Source: Doryteuthis pealeii (taxonomy: Eukaryota; Mollusca; Cephalopoda; Myopsida; Loliginidae). From it: 64,000 nt of DNA. This document shows positions 34,760 to 47,402 of this stretch, piece by piece. Location of the stretch: contig CM042145.1 of NCBI GenBank assembly GCA_023376005.1, positions 14,300,993 through 14,364,992 on the forward strand. Reading direction: 5' to 3'. Each line of letters starts with the position of its first letter. The first letter of the stretch is position 1. Position numbers and translations under genes: made by a program. The notes under the pieces were generated by a model. That model was not told where the DNA came from. It saw only the letters and a list, made by a program, of their open reading frames with translations, and searched no databases.

Positions 34760-37700
34760 CCTTTTTTTTTCATTATTATGAAACAAAGTTTAATTTATAT
34801 ACAAGGGTCATTCACTAAATGTGAATTTTGCCTAAGAAGTTGGCAATAGAAAGCACTGTTTATAATTGCACCTTTTTCAAAGAAATCAATAATGATGGGA
34901 TATGAAAGTGCCCATTACTATTGAAAAATCACCACCCTTAAAACACCGGTCAGTAAAGAAAGCCATGACCTTCTTTACTGACCTCTGCACCCAGAACTTT
35001 TTCTTTACTCGAGAATCAGTATGCTTCCATCTATGGACCTTCTTTTCAACTCAGACTCGGGGTAGCAAACCCATGTTTAGCCCATTTGTAAACATTTTTT
35101 TACTAAAACATGCTGCTCCATACACATCACACATTCTTTTGTAAATCTCACATAGTTTGCAGTTCTCAACCACCAAAAATTTGATGAGATCTCTGTTCAT
35201 GCCTGGAGCACTCTGTTTGATTTGCTGCCATTTTTAATAGCCTCAAAACAAATATTTCTGGGAGATCAAAAATATTTTTTTCTATAAACCAATTACAAAC
35301 AATGCAGAGTTTAAATTTATGAAAAAAATTCTAAAAAAAAACAATGTATTTTTTTTTTTTCAAAGAAATCCCCTGATTTATTGAATGACACTTGTATTTA
35401 ACTTGAAATCTTCCAAATAAAAATGGACCATATGGCCTTTAGGCACCCCTTTTTGATCTCAATTCAGAAGGACATGTTTTTCATTTACACCGTCAATATC
35501 CAGTTGTTTGTTAGGGGTTAGGGTTAGGGTTAGGGTTTAGTTTTATAATTAAAAAAAAAACTCTAAAAATCGTCTGTTAACAAACAACCGGATATTGACG
35601 GTTTAAATGAAAAACATGTCCTTCTGAAAAAAAAGGGGTGCCTAAAGGTCATATGGTCCATAAAAATTTATATTAAAAATCGGATCAGGTCTTCAGTAAA
35701 CACCGTAGCTTCTCAAGCCAGTTACATTTTAATTCATCACTGGTAAGTTTCACTTCAAACAAACTGATGATTTTTTGCACTTATATTGTATCTGATAAAA
35801 CAAATTTTACAAATTGTGTGATACTATTTCTGAACAACATCCTTTTATTCAAATAAACATAAAAAAAACATTTTGTAAATAAAAACTGTCTGAATTTATC
35901 TTCTGATTAAATAAAAACTATTTACAATATAGGTGCAAAAAATCATCCGTTTGTTTATTTACAAAATGTTTGAAGTGAAACTGGTGATGAGTTAAAATGT
36001 GAAACTTTATCAAGCTTGTGAAGCTAGGGTGCTTATTGGAGACTTGATCCTAAAATCTAACAAAGAGATTGAACCATGAATAAATTCAGTTTCCAAAAAT
36101 GAGAAACAAATAAACTGTCCCCATTTATGAAATGTTTAGGCTACAATGAATCAGTGATATTAGAAATTTAATTTATATATTTAACCCAAAGTTTTCAAAT
36201 ATAAATGTTTTTTGTTTTAAAAATAAAGTACTTCATTTCCTTTTGCATGTGATATTTAAGTTATGTAGATTCATAAAACAATAATGCAATTCATAATAAA
36301 AGCCTAGCCTATTTGTATCCCACTTCTGACACCATGTATCATACACGGGCATAGCAGTAATCTCTGGAATGCTAGATGGGAAAAGCAGGGAGCGAAGCAA
36401 CACGTGTTGAACGTTTAACAACTTTTATTAGACTCCCCTAACGAGCGTTACCCTCGCCAGGGGGACATAACAACAACAACAAAAGGGGCATAACCCTTTA
36501 TTTAGTTCTTATCATTAATTATTTACTGATGTAACACTAATAACCAAAACTTTTCTTGTTCCCCAATGATACCTGCATTGGAAAAATAAAGTCTAAAAAA
36601 GTTTGGCTTTGGGTTTCCCTTATTGCACTTTTAACCAAGACTATTAATAAAAAAGCCATTTCTTTCGATTTGCCTTAAGAATCAAAACCATAATAAGAAA
36701 AAGAATTTTTAAAAATCTGAATCCTGGATGTAACAATAATAAAGAAATGATAATAAAAAATGCATAGAATTAAAAAAAACAAAAACAATAAGAAAACAAT
36801 GAAAAGGCTGAATAATAATAAAATTGTTATAATGTTGAAGAAAAATGGTGGTATAGGCCCATTTCCTAAAAGAAAAGTCTAGCTACAAAGGTGCAATTGA
36901 TGTACCTGGTTTTCTCTGTCACCAAATAATGTACTTTGAACCTGCAGACAAGATAATATAATTTCATAATAAATGGAGGATAAAAAAAAATCTGAAACAC
37001 CACTGATGATGAAAATACAGGTAAATAAATGTAGACAAAAATTGTAAAGTAAACAAAATTTTCATTCAGTTTTTTTTCACCAGATATCGTTTTAACAGAA
37101 ACATGTTAAATCTACAACATTTTCTGTTAATTGTAGTGTTTTATTTTATTTATTCATTAATTCTTTCAAATATCATTTTAACAGAAACAAATAAATGTTG
37201 TTATAACAGAAAAAACGGACAATATTACCTTTTGGCACCCCTTTTTGATCTCGATTAAGAAAGGACATGTTTTTCATTTACACCGTCAATATCCGGTTGT
37301 TTTAACAGACAATTTTTAGGGTTTTTTTTTTTTAAATTATAAAATATTCGGTTGTTTGTTAGGGATTAGGGTTAGGGGTTACTTTTATAATTTAAAAAAA
37401 AATCTAAAAATCGTCTGTTAAATCAACCGGATATTGACAGTGTAAATGAAAAACATGTCCTTTCTTAATCGAGACCAAAAAGGGGTGCCTAAAGGTCATA
37501 TGGTCAAAAAAAACTTTAAATCTATATTTATGATAATTGTAGTGTTTTATTTCATTTATTCATTTATTTTCAAAATGTTCTTTTAACAGAAATACTTTAA
37601 ATCTAAGAAAATTTTCTGTGAATTGTTGTGTTTTATTTTTATTTATTCAAAAATATTTTCAAATATCATTTTAACAGAAACACTTTAAATCTATGAAAAA

Positions 37701-38687
37701 AATTCTATGGATTATAGTATTTCATTCTATTTATTGCTTCAAATATTGTTTTAGCAGAAACACTTCAAATCTATAAGGCTTTTTTAAAATTTTTAGTGAA
37801 CCCAGTGTTGGGTTAATAGAAAAAAAATCACAGATTAAGTTATATAAAAATACACTGTAAAATTATCTTTAACATTATCATTCATTATGTAATTTCATTA
37901 CTAGTAAAAGTAAAGTCATCATGGTGGCCTAAAGTCAGTATCAGCCAGACAGCTAGGGAGTCTATCTCCTTTTCACTAGCACTAGACCAAGGAGATTGTT
38001 TGTGCATCTGAGGTGGAGCGCTACACCTACCATCAGCTCCTTACTCTAATGCATAGATCCCTGTGCTACTCATATGCTGAGTTGGTGAGGGCCAGTATCG
38101 AACCAGGAAACTTGTGGTTCCTAGGCAGACGCTCTACCGACTGATAGAAGAAAATCAACAGAAGTGATAGCAAAGATCATAACAGGATTTTATTAGAGTA
38201 TCGAGGGTATTATTTCACTCCTTTTGAGTTTTCACATCAGCATTAGCTGATGGTCTTTCACTGGAGTCTGAGTGACAGCAAGTCTCCTCAGGTCTCCAGG
38301 ACTCTTCTGAGTATTCTGGCAGATTGTAGCAGTGCAGTGTTCTGAATGTTTCAATCCTTCCTCTGATTTCCAAACTTTCCAAACCCTTTTCTAATCCTTT
38401 TGGGACTGTTCCAAGTGCACCAACTACAATTGGTATCACTTTCACTTTCATGTTCCATAACTTTTTCAGTTCTCTGGCAAGATCCAGATATTTGTCCATT
38501 TTTCATTTTCCTTTAGCTTCACCCTGTGATCTGCTGGCACTGCAAAATCCACCAGTTGACAAGTTCTTTCTTTTTTGTTTATCAACACTAGATCTGGTCT
38601 TCTTGCTGGGATAAGGTGATCCGTTTTTATTTCAAAGTCCCAGAGAATTTTATGCGTTTCGTTCTCAAGAACAGATTCTGGTTTATG

Positions 38688-38730
<43 letters not shown>

Positions 38731-41700
38731 TTATATTTCATTAAGGTATCAAGGGTAGGCATTTATCCAACCTGTTCATGGATGGGTAGGATGTAACACA
38801 AGGTTGTAAGTATGGGGCATCCAGCAAGGATTGAACTCACTATTCATTAGTAAATAGATCTGCAAGACTAGTTTGCTAACCATTACACCACAATCAAGGG
38901 TATTATTAGTCTTATTAGTTATAGTATTATTAACTTAGCTTAAGGCCATAAGTATACAGTACCCAGTGAGAATTAATCTTACTAATAATGGCCTGCAAGT
39001 TCAGCTTGCTAGCCTTTATAACATATAATGTGCCCAAGGGTATTATTTATAGAATCAAAATATAGTTTTCTAACTAGTTTTATTATAGCAATCATTTTTC
39101 TTCATATGTTTCATGACCAATAGTAACAGAAGTAGTGATATGTAAATTATTATAATTACCATTATTAAAAGTTATGTATTCAGTTATCAACATAATTAAT
39201 AATAACATTAGTTGTAATTATGTCATGTAAATAGTAATTACTTTCAAATCCATTGTTTTTCTTTTCTAATGCTGTTATAAAAGGAATAATTTTATATATT
39301 ATAAGTAAAGTTGGCAAAGTGGCATATTGTTGGTGTCAGCTGGACAGAATGAGAGTCTATCGCATTTTCACTAGCACTAGACCAGGGAGATTGTTTTTGC
39401 ATCTGAAGTGGAGTGCTAGACCAGAGAGATTGTTTTTGCTTCTGAGGTGGAGTGCTAGACCAGAGGGATAGTTTTTGTGTCTGAGGTGGAGTGCTAGACC
39501 AGAGAGATAGTTTGTGTCTGAGGTGGAGTGCTACACCAGAGGGATAGTTTTTGTGTCTGAGGTGGAGTGCTAGACCAAGGAGATTGTTTTTGCAGCTGAG
39601 GTGGAGCGCCAGACCTATCATCAGCTCCTCACTTTACCATACAGATCCAAGCGGTGCTTACTCATACACTGAGTTAGCGAGGGTCAGTATCAAACCCGGA
39701 ACATCGTGGTCTCTAGGTGGATGCTCTACTGACTGAGCTAAACAAACTGTAATCAAATAATTGTTAAGTTTTTAAGGGCCATAATTGGCCAGTTGATTCT
39801 AGGTAGAGAGTCCTCCGATTTGGTTCCTTTGGTAATCCTCTCAGGTAGAGATTCCTAGATTCCTTCGTCAATCATTACGGGTAGACTGAGAAAGAATCAG
39901 CGCTTAAGTAATATATCAACCACACAGTATGGCCAGCGATTGGCTAAGGAATCTCGCTAGTCTATAAGTTTAAGCGGGGAAGTAGCACACACCTTATATC
40001 TAGCAAAAATACAACAATAATCATAGCGCATCATAGCGCAATTTTTGTTAGTGTTAAGATGCACTAACTTATAGAATAAAGTAATTTCCAATCCAATTTT
40101 CAACTAAATGATAATAGTGTAGGGACCGCATGCATTCCAATCTTTTAATACTTTTTCAAGGGAGATAACTAGTATATAAAATAAAATACACAGGTAAATA
40201 TATCATCTATTTTGCATAAAAAGGCTGATAAAATTTGACGTTTGCTTTTTATGACCTTAAAAATCTGCCATTATATTTACAAGTTTATATGATCATATTT
40301 TGTATCTAGGTAATTTTTTCATAAAAATCTATATGTTAGATAACTTTGAATATATATTAAAATAAAACAAAAAACAAATTATATATAAATCAATATTACT
40401 GGACATGTATTTATTAAAACTTCTTTAAAAGACGACAGTAGACCAGGAAATGTTGTGTTCCCCGTTCAGAGAATATATATAAATCAACATTGCTCTTTAT
40501 TTTAATATAATAACAATAATGAAATTTATTGTGTACAGTGCTCAGGTGCACCACAACTCATCAAAGTCTCATGTCAAGTACACAGAATAATGTATTAGTG
40601 TCAGGAACATGAACAGTTTACAGTAGTAATATGCATGTATGTGTGTGCGTGTGTGCATATGTGTGTGGAGAGGGGCATCAGGTATAGTATCAGCGGACTA
40701 CAGGAAGCATGGAGGCTTTGAAAGATTCAGTGTTTCGGCAGCCTACAACAGACGTGGACAGCTTATTCCATGCCTCCGTAATTCTGAGCGTGAAGAATGT
40801 TTCTGAAAGTCACGTGAGCAGTGTTGTTTTCTTGTTTAATGTAGTACTGACATTGACTATAAATTAAATACTCATTGATAAACTTAATAATTCCTGAACT
40901 GACTGTGATATAAGCAGTGACATAATTTTGGTTACAGACAAATAGAGTCTGAATCTCCATTATACATAGATGTACGAGATATGTATAGTGTAACAGTTAT
41001 CATTATAGGAAATGGACTTGGTGAGATAAGTTCAAGTCCTGAGTGAGTCATTTTGTATTTCATTTCATGTTAATGCTCTTAAGAAAGACATGAATCCATT
41101 TCTTTTCCCACCTTGGGAAAACAGTAGGGCAGACAGGACTTTGGTATGGCAACCAGTCTAGGTGAAGGTAAACTCTGAATTTAAACCAGCTGTACTTTGC
41201 TTGAAAATTGACCTTGTGTCACATCCTACCTGTGGCCAGGGGGTTGGATAAATACATACCGTTATATTTATGTACAGATTGAAATTTTGAAGACCTTTAT
41301 TTTTTTGGCAAAAAGTTAGTGTTGACCTTTAGAGGAGTAATCATTTTTTAAAGTTGAAATTCAAACATAATGGGAAGGACTAGAAGTGACTGTTGGCTTC
41401 AAAAATGAATTCTATAGATTAATTTATTTATAGTCATGAAAGACTATAGATAAAGTGTTGACCTATACACAGTATTGACTTATACCTGAGTATATACTGT
41501 ATTTGCATTAAAGTATTTTTGATACTCTTAATGCTTAGCCAAAAATAGAATTTGGGTCTGTCCAAAAGATTTACAAAGATTTTTTTAAATATTAAGGAAA
41601 GAGTTTTGTTTTTATGTATATTTTTTGTCATCTTACAGTAAAGACATATTTTTGACATAGTTGTGAACACAGTGTGCTCTTGGTATGCTTAATTATGGAT

Positions 41701-44700
41701 AATAACTTTTTATAGTGATATGTAATACCAAACATGCTCACTACTTGCTGGGTGTGGGTAATAAGGTTGGGGAATACAGACATATTTTCAACATAGTTTA
41801 TATAAAAAAAGCATAGTTATTTCATGTTGTTGTTGTTAATTCAATAGAAATTTTTTTTTAAAGTTTTAAAAACTTTAAACGAAAGACATGTTTTTATATT
41901 AAAGACACATTTTTATATTAAAATAGTTTTTATTTAATCAGAAGAGAAGTGCAGATATGTTTATTTAAATGAAAATAGTTTTTATTTACAAAATATTTTT
42001 TATGTTTATTTAAACAAAAGGATGTTAGGACCAAGTAACCAATAAATAACTTTAAAAAAAAATTAAAATCAAAAACTATTTTAGTATAAAAACGTGCCTT
42101 TGGGTTGTAAATATACATGAACAAACTTTAAAAAATCTTACAGTGAAATTCTAATGCAAAAAAAAGTCTGTTGTTTGTTAACAAACAACCGAGAGTTTAC
42201 GGTGAAAAGCAAAAGGTGTTCCTTTCAAAACAGATCCCAGCTGGGGTGCTTATTGGTTACTTGGTCCCTTTTAATGTTTTCCACTTACTAAAATGTTACC
42301 CTTTTCAATTTAGGAAACAAGAAAAGTTTGTACTGGTGAGTACCAGTTGACAGTACCAATAGATTGGAAGAAACAGTAATGCTATGAAATAAAATTTTTA
42401 TTGTAGTACATTCCAATTTCAGTATAAAAAAAGGATCCTCTATCAACTACTAATATGTTGACACAGGGTTATTTGTAATAACAACACAGCTGCAATCCAG
42501 TGTTTCACTAAAAACTGCTGTTCAAAGAGTATCAAGGCTGGATTCATATTTTTTCCCCTAAATTGGCTCTGACTCATTTAGATGTCATTTAGATATCATC
42601 AATTTATCATATAAGTTAGATATCATCACTTTATCATAAAAGTTAGATATCATCACTTTATCATATAAGTTAGATATCTTCAATTTATCATATAAGTTAG
42701 ATATCATCAATTTATCATATAAGTTGCTCAGCTGTGCACTCTTCATTTAAATTTTAAATTTTAAAAATCAAAAAAAAATAAATTAAAACCTTCAGTCTGG
42801 ATATTCTTTGATGACACCTTCTGTTTGTTATTTAAAAAATTTTTTTTTACCGAGACATTTCTGTTTGGATTAAATGAAAGCCTGACCCACTAACATTTTC
42901 AATACTATTAATCTTTCTAATGTTCAGCCCACACAAAGTTTTCTTGGTGTGAATATCTTACAATGCAAAATGTGAATAAAAAAAAGAAAAAGAAAAAATA
43001 GTTAGAATAAAATAAAAAATGCTGCTGAAATGCAAATACTGCAACTAAAATTAAAAGAAAAATGCTGAAAGGAATTCTATTTATTTTCCAGAGTCGAGAT
43101 TGTAATTTCCTCAAATGTTGAGTAAAGATACAACGATTAATTTCAGGCATGATTATCTCAATACTATTTCTCTGAATTTTTCGATGAGGCTTGATAATTA
43201 GTATTATTTGGATTATTCGGACTATTTTCCTCATCTTCATTGTTATTTGTACAACATTTCAGCCGATGTGCCCTCCGGCCTTCTTCAGGTATTTCTTGTC
43301 GAACTCGGGAACCTTCTTGTCATAATCGGGAGCCATCACGGAACTTTGAACCTAAATCTTTATTCAGTCCACGGGGGTACCTGTTCTCATTCTGCTAACC
43401 ATAGCTGGGGTACAGGTGTTAAGCTGTGTTAATTATTAATAAAGGGTTAGGTTCAAAGTCAGTGATGGCTCCTGATTCCAACAAGAAGGTCCCCGAGTTT
43501 GACAAGGTTCCCGAGTCTGAAAAGAAATACCTGAAGAAGGCCAGAGGGCACATCGGCCAAAACGTTGTACAAATAACAATGAAGATGAGGACAATAGTCT
43601 GAATAATACAAATAATACTTATGATTATCTCAATCAAGACAGTTACAATAAAAATACTAAACATTTACTTTTAGTCGATCTAAAGAAGAAAAAAAAGCAA
43701 TCCATTCAAAAATTCATCATAGATAATGTAAAAACTCATTTTCAAAAACAGTTGTTAAAATCTAAATTATTGATACTAGTAAAAAAAAAAACACACCTTC
43801 CGGGCGGTGTAAAATTTAATTTTTGAAAGATATTGCCTACAGGGGTGGGAGTTTGTTTTGTTTTATGACAGATGGCAATATTTTTTTAAGAATACACTCA
43901 TACATAATTCTACAAAATTCTATTAAATTGAACAAATATTTTAATTTTAGTGTAAAAAAAAATATTCAAAAAATTTTTTATCTCAATTTTATCAACATCT
44001 AAAAGTATTTAAAAGATTTTTTGCCACACTCTTTCATAAAAAAATGTAAACAGATCTTTGAAATCTTATATTTTTTAATAATAGGCATAAAAATAGTTTT
44101 CCTGTCAAAATTCTTATAGGATAAAGTATAGAAATGATAAACTGTGTTTATGAAATATGTTTATATATCAATGAGAAGTGTTTTATCTTTACTTCATTTC
44201 ACATTTAGTGGAAACAAACATGTTGTAACAGTTATTGTGATATGCTGGATCCCAAGCCATATAGGAGTGAGGGGGAATGAAAGAGTTGACTCTGCAGCTA
44301 AATCAGCTCTAGATTTGATCCCCAACAAGTTCAAGATACCATATATTGACTTGAAACCTAAAATTAATAGTTTCCTTCATACAAAATGTCATCAACACTG
44401 GAATAACAACATCCACACTAAACTCTTCCTAATCAAACCCACTTTGGGAGGCTGGAGACCAACTTTAAGAAAGTCTAGAAAGGAACAAGTCATTGTGTCC
44501 CAATTATGCATTGGTCACACAGACTAACGCACTCCTATATACTCAAACAAGAACAACAACCACAATGTGAAACATGTCAAACACCTTTGACTGTTAAACA
44601 CTTATTCATGGAATGCAGGTTTTTTGCTCACATCAGAAACTGTTATTTTAATGCAAACAATATGAAAGATCTATTTAAAAATGTCAACATAGAGGACATT

Positions 44701-47367
44701 CTGTCCTTTTTAGGGAAATAAAATTATACCATAGAATATAGACATGAACCTAATCAATATCATACAACATGATCCCCAATGGTGCCAACATTGTTAAAAC
44801 CAATTACTAAAAAGTATAAATATAAATACAAAACATATATTACTTCCTAACCGTTAGGCATGACATAACCCCAGACGGGTTGATATGCCATTAAAATCAA
44901 TAAACCAATCAACAGTTATTTTCATAGGGAATGGACTTGGCAAGCCAAGTGTTTCACTTTGTGCTAATGCCCTGAATCTGTCCTTTCTTCATCAGCTATG
45001 GATAAATAGTAGGGCAGACTGGCCTCTTTAGCCTTGGTATGACAACCGGTTTAGAAGATAAAATCGGAATTCAAACCAGCTGTATTCCAAATAAAAATTG
45101 ATCTTAGCTGAAAGATTTGGTAAATATACAAGGTGTGTCAAAAAAGTATCAAGATTTTTTTGTACTTTTTGACACATCTTGTATTCTGAAAAAAAAAATT
45201 AATTTTTTTTTTCAGAATACAAGGTGCGTAAAAAAAGTACCATGTTTAAAGCTGTATTTACCAAGATAGAAATGAAGAATGAATGGAACTTTTTTTTTTT
45301 CAGAATACAAGGTGTGTCAAAAAGTACAAACAAATCTTGCTACTTTTTTGACACACCTTGTATATTTCATTTCACATCTTTATATTAACAAAATCACATT
45401 TGAAGAGATGAATTATTGATAAATTTTTTAGATGATATATTTACCTATGTATTTTAACGTAATTCTTTTAATCACAAAATAAATGTTATTAGAATTTCCA
45501 AGTGAAAATAAAGTTGTAAAATGTTTTAAATGATGTTAGTAATTAATTTTTTTAACAATCATCATTTTTTAATTAATACAAAATATAAAAACTAACCAAA
45601 AGGTTTTACTTTTACAATAAAATGATGATATCTACAATTTATTCTATTGCATATTGCTTACATGATAGATGTATAACAAGTTTCAACATTATTATACACT
45701 GATGAACTAGCGTCCTCAACTTGGTTGTTATAGTCACAATATTTCAGATGTTGTACCTTCAAGTATATCATAAGTCAGTAATCTTTTGGAAATTTCAAAT
45801 TGAATGATTACAAGACACATGTTTGAAAACCGAAAACTATTTTAGTATAAAAACGTGACTTTGGGTTGTAAATATACATGAACAAACTGTGAAAAAAATC
45901 TTACAATGAAATTCTAATGCAAAAAAAATTATTGTTGTTTGTAAACAAACAACTGGGAGTTTACGGTGAAAAGCAAAAGGTGTTCCTTTCAAAACAGCTC
46001 CCAGCTGGGGTGCTTATTGGTTACTTGGTTCAAAATTCCCAGTAGGTTACCAACTACAACAGACACCTGAAGAAGGCCAAAGGGTATAATTATATGCAAG
46101 AAGAACAAAAAAAAAAAAGAAAAAAAAAAGAATAATAATGAGAATTACCTTTGGTTGTTTTCTCAAATTGGGTGACAGCTTTAAGCAGGTAACATCTCCC
46201 CTGAAAAATAAAATTTGATGATGATGATGATAATGATGATGATGATGATCACTTTTCTAAAATTGACGTGCTGATTATTAAATTTTCTTTTTCCTCTCTC
46301 TCTCATACAAGATTAGATCAATAAGTATGTAGCCTGACATAGTAAAAAGCTAAATCCTGATTTGAAATTTCAACTGAATAATGCCCAATATATCTATTAA
46401 AAATGGAGATTTGCTTCCGGTTTTTGTCTGTAACAAAAACTGCGTCACTGCTTACGTCACATTACCCAACACATAATCCAACGTCATAACATAGAATAAA
46501 TATACTCAAAATGTGAGCATGCAACGTTAGACAATCCTCATTGTTTCAATAAATAGATACCCGGCGTTATATATTTATATATAGATTGTTTTATTCTAAT
46601 ATAATATTTAAAGTTATCGGAACTGTTTCCATTTCAAATTGTCTTTCTTTTTTTTTTTTGATTCCTCTAATAAATTTGATGATTTTACATACTTAAGGTA
46701 CACACTCTATGACATTGAATTTTCAGCTCCCATCCCCTAAGGCAATATCTTTCAAAAAATTATTTTTACATTGCCCGGAGGGTGTCTTTTTATTTTGCTA
46801 GTATGATTAATGGAGAAGTACTGGATTAAGTGAAGTGACAAAAAAGAGGTTACATGATAAATATGAATATTTGTTGTGTAAAAGTATCTTTTTTCATCAT
46901 TAGGCAACAGACTTATTGGTATACTTATGTATATGTGAAGAAAGGAAGTGAATCCGACGGTATGTAGTATATTAGGAAAAATGAAAAAACATAGGTATTT
47001 AAACCTATGTTTTTTCATGGATTAAGTGTTGAGTTTATTGGCCGATGCTGCAGTGTTTCGGTCTATTAATTAGATCATCTTCAGGGCATTTGTTGGTATA
47101 TGGAAGGTGATAAGAAATTACTTATCACAGAATAATGAGAAAAGCGAGTGGTAGTTATTGTTATTTAGTCTGTTTAAAAATTTTTGAGGTTTGAAAAAAG
47201 GGACGGTTTTGAAATATGACATCAAATATTCTTTTTTATGGCGTGGGTATGGGACGGTGTAGGTGTGTGTATCGAAAGGAAACATTGTGTATTTTTTAGG
47301 TGTGTGGTTGTGTGTGTGTGTGTGTATAAATTTTTGCGATGAATGACAGCGGAAATAAACCTTAAGG

Positions 47368-47402
<35 letters not shown>

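Larger units (their letters stand above)
43793..46786. repeat. inverted repeat, about 58-bp arms, about 2.9 kb apart
   Basis: 43793-43852 (acaccttccgggcggtgtaa, ttgaaagatattgcctacag) matches the reverse complement of 46727-46786 (ggcaatatctttcaaaaaat, cattgcccggagggtgtct). It encloses the LINE fragment, SINE A, a mariner-type MITE and a DNAI1 exon. Whether it is one element or two insertions is unknown. Confidence 0.6.
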
